Shown: positions 41,625 through 54,700 of the stretch, piece after piece | How the letters are laid out: every line of letters starts with the position of its first letter | Position numbering within the stretch: the first letter of the stretch is position 1 | Source: Drosophila persimilis | Taxonomy: Eukaryota > Arthropoda > Insecta > Diptera > Drosophilidae | NCBI RefSeq assembly: GCF_003286085.1 | Contig: NW_020825289.1 | Span: 8,184,001 to 8,248,000, forward strand | Reading direction: 5' to 3' | DNA length: 64,000 bases | Notes under the pieces: generated by a model | Database searches by the model: none | The model's input: the letters and a program-made list of their open reading frames with translations, nothing else | Told to the model about the DNA's origin: nothing | Position numbers and translations under genes: made by a program

Positions 41625-43906
41625 TCAGACATGCGGTTTGTGCTGGGCGCCGCAGAGACCGCACTGGATGCCCATCCAGTGGCAGGCTCGCAGCGGCGGA
41701 TAACACCAGAGGCAGGGCACGAACAGAGAGAGCACCGCCAGGCCCAGCCAGCGCTTGGTGCAACCGGCCTCGGTGGCGTTGCATTCGCACGGATGCTGGG
41801 CCGTCTCGCCCTCGGCATCGCTCATGCAGTGATAGATCATGCACCTGGCACAGCCCATGCCCGAGATGCACTCGTAGCCGGCGCGAAAGGTGTCCGGGGC
41901 ATATTCGCAGGCCCCGCGCCGATTGAACTCTTCGCTGTACAGCTCGTGACAGTAGCGACACCGCAAGCGCGTCTCCTTCTTGAGTATTTCCGATACGTTT
42001 TGCTTCTGCAGCGACTTCCCGCCCCCGCCTGTGCCTACAGTTTGGGCTGCCGCCATTGCCTGGGCCGCCTCCAACGCGTTGCGCTTTTTCAGTGCACTGA
42101 TCGACTCGCGGCGTGCATTGAGCACCTGTGCCCCCACTGGCTGGTCCACCACTGGATAGTTGTAGTCGTGGTGGACCGCTGTCAGCGTCACATACGAGTA
42201 ATTCTCGCTGGCCGCAATCTGGGCGGCGCCCGGTGCCGGTGCAGCAGACGACGGTGGTCCATCCTGGGTCGTGGTTGTGGTTGATGTCTTGTCCGTGGAT
42301 ATGTAGTGGATTGGTGCCGCTGGCAGCTTCTCCGAATCGGAATTGTTGCTGTAGCTGTCCTTGCTCTCTGCGAATGGAAGGTTTAGCACTCGCCTCGAAA
42401 TGGCAGACCGCGTCAGCGGAATATTGACGGGGAAGTACGTACTGTGACTTTTCTCGCTGCCCTCGGGGCTTGAATGTATCTTTTGTAAACTCTCGCTCTC
42501 CACAGGTAAGTCCAGGGTCATGAATACATCATCTTCACCAACCGAATCATATTTGGTCAATGGTGGGCATATAATAGTGGGATTCGATTTGGCCAGTCCT
42601 AAACGAAACAAAAAACTTTAGCAGATGCAAAAAATCCAAATCCAAAAACACCCACAAGCACATATGTATCTTATAGATATACATGTAAGCGCAAGAGGTA
42701 CGAGTACGAGTATATTGGCATAAAGCAACGATTAGTTGAAGCATTTTTAGGTGAAAAGTTCAGTTTATATGTAGAAGAAGATAATAGTTGAGATAGAGAG
42801 AGAGCATAGAGCATAGAGCATAGAGAGATCTGGAAATTAAGAAGCTAGCAAATTGACAGACAGGTCCCCAAGAGTGGGGACCTATTTATCTACATATGTA
42901 TATCCGTGATTGAAGCAAATATTTAAAATAATTTCGAGTATAGCCTCATTAAACACTTACCAATTCGTTTGAATGAGACATTTAAATGATTAGATTGTCG
43001 ATTTGTTTTGGTTTTTGAAACAAATCGATAAAATTCCAATGATTTGTGTACAAAATTTGTTTTACAAATTTTGGTTTGTTTGTTTGGCAAAAAATAGAGC
43101 ATAAGACATACGAAAAAACGTTATATATTAGTAAACGAAAGCAAATTCGAAAGCAGAGGTAAAGAGGGGAAAAGGCATAGGAATCGCAGGCAAAGCTTAA
43201 GTTTGAATTAGGATTTCAGAGAGCAGAAGATAGCGTGATAGAAAGCAGAGAGGCGGGAGCGTGGCATGGCGTGTGTCGGTTGAGGCATGCAACTACAAGT
43301 GTGTCCGGCTCAGTTTCGAGGGACTGGATTTTACCATCAATTAGTTCATTATAGGCGCGCAGCACACCCTTATCAAAGGCTCGCGCATCGGCGGCCGTTT
43401 GAAATGTAAGGCCGTTGCGCTGCTTGCCGGCGCGCCAATGATGAAATGTTGGCATTACTTTGTAATACTTTAGATCACGATTGATGATACAGCTCAAGAT
43501 GACCTGCAGTGAAGAGGAAAATGATTTCAATTTAGAGATCCTTCGATTATTTCAGTGTGCTCGAGTGTACTCACACTTTGATCGGAGATCCTCTGCCCAT
43601 AGATGATGTAGTCATGACCCGATGCCAGTGGGGATAGTCTAGCCCGTTTCCGTATGGACACATTGGCCAGACCACCCCCGGCCAGCGGTAGCCAGCCCTC
43701 GGTACTCTCGTCTCTGGTCATTACCTGTGCGCGTACTGTAACTAAGAATTCGCTGCAAGAAGATACAAGAAGAAAACCAAGAATATTGTTAGTTTCATTT
43801 AAATCCAATCATTAAAACATTCAAATGGAAAGATCCCATAATTCTAGATATTCTACCTGCTGGACCTGCGCTTCAAGCTCAATTTGGTGTACGAAACCGT
43901 AGCCAT
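41625..43906 (-). CDS. Spred: Spred, Sprouty-related EVH1-domain protein
   Basis: Four coding exons: 43906-43857, 43752-43575, 43503-43335 and 42598-41625, joining in phase to 456 aa up to the TGA at 41627-41625. An EVH1 domain fills residues ~10-130 (EFLVTVRAQVMTRDESTEGW, then YIIYGQRISDQSVILSCIIN and RNGLTFQTAADARAF). A Ser/Thr-rich linker leads to the cysteine-rich Sprouty (SPR) domain at ~344-456 (CRYCHELYSEEFNRRGACEY, then CARCMIYHCMSDAEG, and CWCYPPLRACHWMGIQCG), which attaches to membrane. Spred recruits neurofibromin through EVH1 and dampens Ras-Raf-MAPK signalling. The first exon is only 50 nt long; 5' UTR exons probably lie in the 5-kb upstream region. A coding-like extension follows the stop. 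Confidence 0.93.
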
Positions 43907-46900
43907 TGTGGTAGCCACCAATGTCTGGCAACGAATGTTGTCCAGCAGACCCTCAAGGCTGCCTCTATATCTGCATATATCCCTGACTGTATGGATGATG
44001 ACCTAAAAGTGTCACTAATTCGGCTAATTGAATTTTTCGGCCAGCAAAGGAAGCCAAAGCGAGACGGCGCACCTGCTTGCAGGACTGATTCATCCACGGA
44101 CATGGGCATGGACAAGGACAAGGGAAAGGGCAAGGGCAAGGGCAAGAGCAAACTCATGAGCACCGAAAAAAAGAGACCAACTAGAGCCCACTGAAACTAA
44201 AAATAACTGCAAGTCCTTCGGTTCAAAAATAAACTGCACAGAGCAGAGCAGAGCTGAGAAGAGAAAGCAACGGCGAGATGCAAAAGAGTGTAAATTAAGG
44301 GTAGCTAAAGTGCAAAACAATATTCGATAGTGGGTTGGGGCGTACTGGTTCTGGTTATGGTTACGGTCCAGGCATGCATGCATGCATACATGTTACAGCT
44401 TCCGGTTTGGAATTGAGATTCATTCTCAGCATTCATTCGCAGCACCAGCACCAACTCCAATTCGAGTCTTATGAATGACTCCAACGGAAGGGACCGACAA
44501 AACCCCGTCCAGCGACCTGCGCACAAGTTTGAATCCATTTTGTTGTTGAATCGAATGGAGTTCTACTTCTGGAGTTACTCAATGAAAAAAGCTTCAACGA
44601 AGTTTCAGCTCCTGAGTGTTTGTGTGTGTGTTCGTATTCGTGTCTGTGCGCGCGTTGATGTGTCGCCATGCATACACATACTTGTCCTAGTTTCGTTAGT
44701 TCTACAGAATGAATTGAATAGAGTCCCCGGAATAGAGTGGACGTCACGGCACCCAGGGACATGTCAAGGACTGGCTGGCAGTGCAGTAGCTTTCATTCAG
44801 ACTGCACTCCCATGGTAATGCGGAGGCGGGCAACGACGTCAGCAGACCCAAGGATGCCCGAGAGTGTGAATGAATTGGGCTGCAGCCAGTGTTGCATAGC
44901 AGCACAGAAACGAATTCTTCAAACGAAAGAAAGCCCTGAAATATACATAATAGGAGTTGCCACCTAGGGTGTAGCGAAAAAACAGTTAAAACTCCCCCCA
45001 CCCAAGCCCATCAAATACATAGATATGTACGTATGCAGGCAGACATGTACACACATACGCACACCCATGTAGAAGAGCCTGCCTCAAGCTGAAACTACAA
45101 GTCCATCAATATTTGGAAGCTCTCCCCTCTAGTTGGCGCATGCGTAGGAAATAGAGCAAGCGAGATAGACACAGAATGTGGGGGCAGCTCCAGTTGCATG
45201 CGTGTGTGAGTGCGCATTTAGGCTGCGGGGGTTGTCGCCCACAAATGTTCTAGTCGAAATAAATTGGACAAGATGCAATTCTATTCACCATTTTCATAGT
45301 CTATTCCAAATATGCATTAATAAACATCTATTTTAGTTCATTTCCAAGCAAAAAAGCTTGTCCCGAACAGTGTTGCCAACTGCGTTTACTGCGTCGACAC
45401 CCACACAACGGCGCACACACACACACAGGTACAGGGCTGCAGCAGGAGCAGCTAAAGATGAATGAACAACGACGCAAGTGTGCGTGTGTGCATGTATTCG
45501 AGTTGCGGGGAAGGGGGGCAGTTGGCCAGTATGTTTGTGTGCTTTGACCACCCACTCAGTCAGTCTCAGTCTCATAGCTCGACGACAATAATAGAACCTT
45601 CCAATACACCAATACACAATACAGAATACAGAATACAGTTTACAGCTAAATAGTTGTTCGACAGACAACAACAACTGCGTCAGCATCAATTTGCATGGTG
45701 TTGTTGTCGCGAGGTTGTCGTCGGTCATAGGTGCTCTGTGCTGCTCCTCCGACACCGATACCGTTGTCGTTACATTATTCAAATGGCAGTCCATATCCAA
45801 TGCAAAAAATACTTGTAAATTCGCATACTGTTTCCGTTTGAAATGTAATACCCATACAGGGTGCCCGATGGAAAATACTACTAGAAACAGCAAAAAACAT
45901 CTACATATGTATGTATGCATGTGTGGAGAGGCAATGTTGCAAATTAATTCAGTATACTGTAGCAACGGGAATAGAAGGCAAGAAAGATATGAATGAAACT
46001 AGCTGGAGCCTTGGGTGTGATGTATCGTATAGTTTTTGTTGCGCAGGCTTCTTTCCCGCAACGAAAATGTGTACTTAAGAAACACAATAAAAGAGCAATA
46101 ATAAGCAGACACAATGACATCATCTGTGGATATCGCCGACAATACTTTAAACTGTGGCAAGCAAAAGACAATAATACGACAGGGAAACCACCGCACATGC
46201 CATTGCCAGTAGTCCGGGGGCGTTCCATTTCATTCATTAAATGTGGCGACAGACAGACTATGTGGAGACTTGTCCGGCGGACCAGAAAGCACCAAACAGC
46301 AAGCAGCCCAGGCAGACAATGAATCACACACACACACCACACAGTCCATTCATGTGGATGCCGTGCCGTGTCTTGTTCATTGAGGGAAAACTGCAACTAA
46401 GAAGCGTTTCCATTACGAATTTCGTTCAATTGCAGCAATTAATTGGATACAATTGGAGACGACGCATCAGGCTCGGCTCAAGCCTGCGCCTGCCAACAGT
46501 CTGGCAGCACTGGAATCTCGACTTAACTGTGAATGGCCATCTCTTGAGGTGGGGGGGATGAGGGGGCAGGGCAGATGATGCTATGGAACTGTAAAATATG
46601 TATGGGTATGTATGGTATATGGGAACACTTACCTTTCATGTCCTTCTGTCATGGTTCGTAATCAGAAAGATTTTAATATAGCAGCGTATTGTGTTGGTGT
46701 TGTTGTTGTTGGTGGCAAAATACACCATGATTAAAGCATAAAGACATTCAGAGCTGCTGCTGCACAAACTTCCAAAAATAAAAGAAAACCAAAAACAACA
46801 GCAGCCACGGCAAACGGGATGGGGAAAAACGGGGAGCACTTCGTCTCCTATTGGGGTTTTTGCAATCAGTTGTTCTATTTTTCTTTAACTTTTTTCGTTT

Positions 46901-47430
46901 AGATTTTGGCACACTTCTTGTTAGAACTGTTTAGTTGAGGTTTATACACTGAAAGAACATTACAAATTAATAAACTGATATTTATTAGGCTTCGACGAGG
47001 GCAGCGAGAAAGCACCAGCCAACAGCGCCAACTGCGGAATCACTTCTACTTTCCCAAATACACAAGCAGGGCCACTTATGTGGGCGTGTAGACAGGCACA
47101 TTGGAAAACTTCACACACACACGCACACACAAAAGCACGCACGGAGAGGGGATATTTCCAAGCAACAAAAGATGTAACAGGCATTGGAGGCATCGAAAAT
47201 TGAGAGGAGAGCGACCAACAAAAGCTGGTCTCTGGAGTCTGTGTGGAAGGAATTTGAGAGACGAGCAGCTGAAGATGAAGGAAAAACCTCGCAGAAAACT
47301 AGTCCAACACTTTTCTGATCATTATTGTCTGGCATGCTATGTGCTTGTGCTACCTTCCCTGAGCGCTGACTATAATTAACATAAAATTGGCAAAAGTGAA
47401 AATTCATTCATACATTTCCATCAAGGCTGG

Positions 47431-47462
47431 GGCTCTCTCTCTCTCTCTCTCCCTTTCTCTCT
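47431..47462. repeat. CT-rich microsatellite
   Basis: A run of CT dinucleotides interrupted once by CCTTT. Simple repeat in noncoding DNA. Confidence 0.85.
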
Positions 47463-48861
47463 TTGACTGGAGCACAGCTCGCTCTCCCACACACTCGGTC
47501 TGCTCTGTATCCATCCGCCTCTACCGCTGCCTATGCCTCCATCACCATATCTCTCTCTCTCGCTCTTGCCTGCCCACTCAGGGCTGGCTTGCGCAGAAAG
47601 TTTTTGGGCGATTTCTCCATGTGTGTATATAAAGATTTTCGCCTATGCTGCTGGTGCTGATGATGCTTGCTGTTGCTGCCTTTACATATTTCACATTTAC
47701 ATACACATATACATACATTCATGCAAAAATATTGCACTATAGCTACATATTTTTACAGATTTTCCATCAATGGTTAATTTAATTGTTTGCTGCAGCATCG
47801 CCTTTTCTTGTACTGTTTTTCTTTTTGTTTCTGATTTTCATTTTGCGTAGGTTGCAACTTGACCGAGCTCTGGTGCAAGAGCGGGGGCGATTTGCCTTTC
47901 GAAACGAGGCGAAATTAACGTTTTGCAAAATATGTAACTTTTGCTTAATACTTTTGTTTGACTACTCGCACGCACCCACACTCACACACCAAGGCAGACA
48001 CAATCATAGAACAAAAAGCAACAAAAACGAAATTTCCAAACAATCATGTTCTGCCCCGCCACTCCTACGGCCCGTCCAGTGGCATTTGCTGATGCTGCTC
48101 ACGCGACTTATTGATAGTTATTTTGTTTTATGGGCGTTGTAACACAATTTACACAAATTTTCCAAGTTTTATTGCGCCGCGACGCGCGATAGCGCCGATT
48201 CGAAGGGTTAAGATTAGAGATGATAAATATACATTGATGTACATCAATATATCGATATATAAAATGTTTGTGGGTGATATTTCCTTTGACTGGAAAAATA
48301 TTAATTATTATAATTAATTATGCTATCACCGGAAACGATTTTGAGGTCAGGACTCTATTTTTCTGTTGTTTCATGTCGTTAGATCAGGTGTAGATATCCC
48401 CGTGACATTTTATTCTACTTTCTCGATGCACAGGGTTAACTTGAACAAAATATCGGTAGTTTTATGCGATAATTGGAAAATGTTTGGCGGTAACATGGCA
48501 TTATTTTTAAAGTATCAATATTAAAACCGACATCCGACTGTTGCTTTGAATTCAAAAGCCAAATTGAATCAATACGGTCACATTGACAATATTCATTTTT
48601 TGTGGTATTTTTGTTGCATGCAATATATTAAAAAAAAATATATATATATCGATCCTGTACATCGATACGAAAAATCTCGCAAACAACTTAAACAACAGAA
48701 GCGAAAAAAATGCTCGACTTTCCCTGAATCGAGAAAAGTAGTTCTGTTGATAATATATTCCACAAATATATCCATATCCAATAGATTCGCTGCTCAACAA
48801 AATATCAGCAGTAACATATATCGATTGTACATCGAAATGTATTTAAAACCCCATCCCTAGG

Positions 48862-48879
48862 CTCTTTTCACTTCGTGCG
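48862..48879 (+). promoter_or_regulatory. TOP-like pyrimidine tract before eIF3b
   Basis: CTCTTTTCACTTC some 50 nt before the start codon, without a TATA box, is a plausible TOP/TCT-type transcription start as used by translation-machinery genes. The exact start is not shown. Confidence 0.4.
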
Positions 48880-48921
48880 TTTGTGTTTGATGACGGAAAA
48901 TTTGCAAATAGGACGTTGAAA

Positions 48922-51227
48922 ATGGCTAAAAAGAAGAGTGAAGACCATTCCGGTGGCGATGCGAACGACAGTGACTACAACGAGGAACCCAATTTCGAAG
49001 ATCCGCCCAATTTCGTGGACAATATTAGCGATGATGGTAATTACAAGTTCCGGCTCCGGGCCTGCCAGCGCAGCACACGCGGAAAACTAACCTCAATGTG
49101 ATGAATGTGCGAAAATATAAATAATTCATATAATGTATTGCAGATCTGCTCGGTGACATGCTGGCGCAGCGGCCTTCTGAGGCCGACGGTGTCGAGAGCG
49201 TTGTCGTGGTGGACAATATCCCTAAGGTGGAGCCGGTGCGTTTGGAAAAATTGAAATCGGTCATCAACAAGCTCTTCTCGCACTGCGGCGATATCGTGAA
49301 TGTTGTTTATCCTGTCGACGAGGAGGGCAAGACGAAGGGCTATGCGTTCATGGAGTACAAGCACGCCGGCCAGGCGGAGGAAGCCGTCAAGAAGCTGAAC
49401 AACCATCGGCTGGATAAGAACCATACGTTTGCTGTGAATTTGTTTACGGATTTCCAGAAGTAAGAACATATTTTCTTACTCAATGGCCCACAAATTAAGT
49501 GGTTTTTTTTCGTTTCGAGGTACGAGAACATCCCGGAGAAATGGGAACCACCAACTGTGCAGTCCTTCAAGGTGCAAAACGATCTGTACAACTTCATCAA
49601 TGACCCCGATGCGTATGACCAATACTGTGTGGCAGCGGAAACTTCCCAGAACTGCGTTCAGGTTGGCTTCTGGCAGAATGTTCTGCCCGAGCCCAACGAG
49701 CTGGAGACCCGCGAACGGTTCACGGACACTTTTGTCAAGTGGTCGCCCCTGGGCACGTATGTGGTGACGTTCCACAAGCCCGGCGTGGCCATTTGGGGTG
49801 GCAGCAGTTTCCAGAAGATCCAGAAGTTCCCCCACACTGGAACACAGTTTGTGGAGTTCTCGCCCTGCGAAAACTATTTGGTAACCTACGGCCCCACTCC
49901 GACAGGTCAGAAGATTATCATTTGGGACATACGCACTGGCGCTGAGAAGCGCTCGTTTGTGGCCGACGGCATGTCGGTCCTGTCTATGTTCCGTTGGTCG
50001 CACGACGACAAGTATGTGGCCAGGATGGGCGACAACTCGATCCACATCTATGAAACACCCTCCTTCTATCTGCTGGATCTGAAATCCATCAAGATTCCTG
50101 GCATCCGAGGATTCTCCTGGTCGCCCACGGACAATGTGATTGCCTACTGGGTGGAGGAGCAGAATCAAATACCTGCCCGCGTCACCTTAATGGAGATTCC
50201 CAAGAAGCGGGAGACTCGCAACAAGAACCTATTCCATGTGGCTGATTGCAAGCTCCACTGGCAGAAGTCCGGCGACTATCTGTGCGTCAAAGTAGATCGC
50301 TATTCCAAGTTGAAGAAGGACAAGAAGGAGCTGGACGTCAAGTTCCTGGGTATGTTCTACAACTTTGAGATCTTCCACATGCGGGAGAAGGAGGTCCCAG
50401 TCGATTCGGTGGAGATTCGCGAGCTCATCCTGGCCTTTGCCTGGGAGCCCATCGGCAACAAGTTCTCTATTATCCACGGCGAGCCCAACTCCGCCAATGT
50501 GAGCTTCTACGAGGTTAACAAGGGCGTGAAGCCGAGCCTGGTCAAGCGGCTGGAGAAGAAATCGTGCACGCATCTGTTCTGGTCGCCACGAGGACAGTTC
50601 ATAGTGATGGCCAATCTGACCATGGGCACCTTTGAGTTTGTCGATTCGACCAATGACTACATCATCAGTGCGTCGCCTGATCATTTCCGTGCCTCCGAGG
50701 TTGAGTGGGATCCCACTGGCCGGTATGTGGTCACTGGCGTCTCTTCCTGGAAGGTCAAGGAGGATACCGGCTTCAACATGTACACGTTCCAGGGGCGCAT
50801 CATCAAGCGCACCATTCTGAAGAACTTTGTGCAGTTCCTTTGGCGTCCCAGGCCTCCGACCCTCCTCAGCGAGGACAAGCAGAAGGATATCAAGAAGAAC
50901 TTGAAGAAGTACTATCCCGCCTTCGAGCAGAAGGATCGCCTGCGACTCACCCGCGCCTCCAAGGAGCTGCTCGAGAAGCGTTCCCAACTGCGCGAGACCT
51001 TCATGGAGTATCGCAACAAGCGCATTGGCGAATGGAAGGAACAGAAGAGTCGTCGCGTCATGCTGCGAGGACGTAAGTTTTGGACAAAGTTTGCATCTCC
51101 TTTTCGTTTTCTTTAATAAAATACTTTTCTTTTTTCAGATGTGGACACAGATAACTTGGAAACTGAAGAGGTCGATGAGGAAGTTGTTGAATTTTTAGTC
51201 AAGGAAGAAATCACTCTTCTAGAGTAG
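48922..51227 (+). CDS. eIF3b: Translation initiation factor eIF3 subunit b
   Basis: Four exons, 48922-49036, 49144-49459, 49520-51072 and 51139-51227, give 690 aa. An acidic N-terminus ([15 protein letters not shown]) is followed by an RRM (about residues 56-138: [31 protein letters not shown]) that contacts eIF3a/eIF3j, then a nine-bladed beta-propeller (about 185-560, with [34 protein letters not shown] and [18 protein letters not shown]), and a C-terminal helical region binding eIF3g/eIF3i. eIF3b is a core scaffold of eIF3 on the 40S subunit. I chose the ATG in TTGAAAATGG at 48922; the frame upstream lacks another ATG. Length matches the fly protein. Confidence 0.96.
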
Positions 51228-51793
51228 ACGACCCCCACAACACTTGTCGTCGTTTGCCCCATTTCGAAGTGAATCTGTCGTCTCACACTTGCGTGTCCGA
51301 GGCGCGTCTACGCCCTGGCCCATACCAGGGCTCCTTATTATCTGGCCAAGTAGCGCGTCTCCTGTAATCAAACCAAGCGGAACACGTTTGCCCATACATA
51401 CAATATACATTTTCACGTTTATTCTAAGTTCAAAAGTAACGTCCCCAAGCCAATAAGAAACCCGTTTGCGAACAACTTTAGACCTTATTCAAATTATTTT
51501 ACTAAGCAGTTAACAAGCACAACCATAATATGCCCAAAAGTAGATTTGCAATGTATTTGTATGTAAACAGCAAAAAGAAAACGAAAACAAAACCTTGATC
51601 ATGCATTTTTTTTTTTTTAAATCAACAATATCCTTTAGAATTTTGGAAACTCGATTAACAGAGTCTCATCTCTATCTTTTCTATCGATAACTCAATCGAT
51701 GACCAGTTGCCGTTAGCAACCATTCAATTGTCAAAACAATCCTTTAGCTTTAAATTTTTCAGGAATTAATTGTAAACACATCAATTATCAATT
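51228..51793. other. eIF3b 3' UTR and CC2D2A promoter
   Basis: 566 bp holding the eIF3b 3' UTR and, near its right end, TATCGATAACTCAATCGATG (DRE-like pair at 51682-51701) and an X-box, both before the CC2D2A start codon. Confidence 0.55.
51706..51720 (+). promoter_or_regulatory. X-box (RFX binding site) of the CC2D2A gene
   Basis: GTTGCCGTTAGCAAC fits the RFX consensus RYYNYY-N(1-3)-RRNRAC exactly with a 3-nt spacer, and lies 74 bp before the start codon, the usual place for RFX-controlled ciliary genes. Confidence 0.75.
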
Positions 51794-54700
51794 ATGGAGA
51801 CGCCTTCTCCACCAAGGCGCGGCAAAAAGAAGCGAAAAACGCAAACCACACGGGCATATCGAAGATGTGAGCAGGAGGTCGAGTCATTGCTGAGAGAAAC
51901 CAAGTACGAAGATTGCGGCAGCCAAGAACTCGAATTGGAGGCACGGAGCCTGCAGTTCTTTCACGGCGCAGACGATGCGGCTGTCGGAGAGAAGGAGATA
52001 CTTGTCCAGGAAATAACACCGGAGGAGAAGGGGGCCGAGGACAATTCCATTGACGGCGAGGCGGCCACAGAGACAACCGATTCCCCGGCCCAAACATACA
52101 TAGATATTGAGCTCCAGGAGCCGCCGCTGGTCTGGCCAGGGGTCCACAAACAGGTGCACTATTATGACGACAGCCTGCTGTATAGGCCCGCCAATGCCGT
52201 GCACTTTCAACTGCATCTGAGTGACTGCAATCCGAGACCCTCGCAAATACGCATGCTGAACCGCTTCCAGGAACAGGCAAAAGGCGATGGCAGCAAATTA
52301 AGCTCCGACCTAGTATCGGAGCTGTGTGATGACAGTCGTTCCCAATTTGTGACGGACAGCCGCCTGTACCGCACTGTCTGCAATAAGGAGTTCCAAGGCA
52401 TTTTCCTTGCACCAGCACCAATCAACCAGTTCATGGGCATACCTACACGTCGCTGCCTCACGCTGACGTTTAAGCAACTCCGCTTTACTGCGCATCCCCT
52501 GCTTCTGACAGAGCACCGAACGGCGCAGCAGCTGGAAGATCTCTTTGATCAGTATACTGAAAATCGTAACCGACAGGTATGCCGGAAGCTGAAGGAGGAG
52601 CTGGACATAGCCCGCCAAGTGGGTGCCAAGCTCGTCCTCTCTGCACGGCCCGAGCTGACCGACGAGATTCGGCGTCAGCTGCGCCTCACGCAAAAGTTGC
52701 GACAACGTTACTATTTGGAATCCACGGCCGAGCGCAATCTCTCCCTACGCCTGCTGCGCGTATGGTCCAAACTGAAGGCGCTCCGCAGCCAGCAGGACTT
52801 CCAATGCACCCGCTTTCAGCTGAAACTGCATGTAGGCCATCATCCCAACCTGGAGTCCGCCTACTCGGACTGGAAACAACAGTTCGAGGACGATCTCGCC
52901 GAGGTCTATCGCGAGCAGTTGGAGCTCTTCTACTGCCGACGGCGTCAGTGGGGCGAATCGATGGTCGATGGCGCATCCCCATCGAAGCCGCCACGCAAGC
53001 CGAACTTCGAAAAGCTAATGGCCAGCCTCAAGAACGACTACGATCGTGCCTTTAAGGATCCCGAGGAACCGTTAGTTGATTTTGTGCGTCTGTATGCGGA
53101 CGAGGCAGCTGCGAAGCTCTTCCTGCCAGCTAGCGAGCAGCTGTCCAAGCGTCGCAACCGCAGCTACTTCCTGAAGCTCTACCTGGACGAGCTCTATGTG
53201 GGCCAGACCAGGACCTACCGCCTGGAGGATGATCTTCATCTCTACATGAACGAGAGCATCGGTGTGCTGCTGGAGCGAACGATGCCGCAGAACCTCAACA
53301 TTTGGCTCTATGAGAAGTCTACGCTGACCCAGCAAGGACGCCGCCTGGCCGTGATGAGTACGAGGCTGGATCTCAGCCGAAAGGATAAGGCGGTGCATCT
53401 AAAGCTCGGCTTCTTGGCCTTCCCATCTTCGCCCAAGATGGCCGGAGATGTCTGCTTGTACTACGACTATGGCCCAACAGAGGTGCGTCAGGGGGCCAGT
53501 GATTTGGATGACATACAACCACTGCCCGATGCCCTGCTTCGGACTCTGTTCCCTCCAAGATCCAAGGCTGTAGCTGCCGTCGCTGCCACCACGGAGCCGG
53601 CCACGCCCATAGGACCCTGCCACAAGCGCAAGAAACACAAGCTGCCAGCTCTGTTGTTTACAGAGCAGGAGCTTCAGTTCTGTCCCATCCGCACGCTGTT
53701 CAGCAACAAGCGATACCAGCTGCTCCGCTCGCGGCACCAGCAGCGAAACGTCCACACCAAGCAGCTTCGCTTTATCCCCGCCTTAGAACGAGAGATAATA
53801 TCCGACGATGGAGATGCGCTTTCCACCGCTGGCGACTCGAGCCAGCTCCTGGAGCCCGGAACCTACTGGAATCCCATCGATCTGCACAAGCATAGGGGCT
53901 ACAAGTTCCTGAAGCTGCTCTACGAGATCATCGGTAGCCAGAGCGCCCGTCGGGCCAAGGCCCAGCAGTTGGCGCATCCCCTGCTGTTTCTAGCCGATGG
54001 CTTTGATCTCTCTCTTGCCACCGGATGGACGTCTCTCTGGCGTGCCTTGTGCTCGCTCTTTCAAGGACAATCGACCGCGATGATTCGCGAGCCAGCTGCT
54101 TGGCAGCCACAGGCCGAGCACGATCAGTATCAGCACTTTGTGGTTTCCCTCCATGTGGTGAGGGCCACTGGGGTCCCGGTGCGTAGCCGCCACCTTCTGA
54201 ACATCGAGGATCATCCTAACTCCGAGGCAGACATGAGCAACAGCCTCTTTGTCACGCAGAGTAAGCCCTGGCTAGGCATCCATGGATTCTTTGAGTATTT
54301 AAAGAGCTTCCTTTTCCGTCCCCCCTTTCAGCTCTCATGTACTCCAATGTGCGTCCGTTTGTGTCCTTGAGCTATGGCCAACGACTGAGCCGCAGTCGCT
54401 CGGCCGAGGGCAGCAATCCCACCTGGAACGAAGAGCTGCAGCTGCAGCTCACCGGCTGCCAGAAGGATATGCGCGAGGATCTAAAGATCAGCCTGTTCGA
54501 CGAGGTCATCGAGCGGCAGCTCAGCGACGAGGCATCCGATCTGTACCAGCGTGTCCAATGCAATTGGCTGGGCGAGTACCGAGTGCCAGTCAGCAGTCTC
54601 CTGACCAGCGGGAAGGTGAGCGATACCATACCCAATCCTTCGTGCCATTCAAATATCAGTTTTCCAGTTTGAGGGATGCATTGAGCTGGCCATGCCGAAG

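Larger units (their letters stand above)
43907..48921. other. Spred upstream region up to eIF3b
   Basis: About 5 kb without a recognised protein. A consensus donor on the minus strand (GAAAG|GTAAGTGTTC, cut at 46632/46631) could end a noncoding first exon of Spred. CA-rich and CT-rich stretches occur at 45411-45428 and 47431-47462. The last 700 bp before eIF3b contain several TGTACATCGAT-type repeats (48238, 48655, 48826) resembling DRE elements. Confidence 0.45.

Noticed and set aside
41180..42284. Two plus-strand ORFs of about 250 codons each
   Set aside because: Antisense to the Spred last exon and its extension; Cys-rich Sprouty codons give long open antisense frames.
42955..42985. Minus-strand mini-exon MSHSNEL with donor GTAAGTG as an alternative Spred start
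   Set aside because: Splicing to the last Spred exon is out of frame and hits a stop after 13 codons; at most a noncoding exon.
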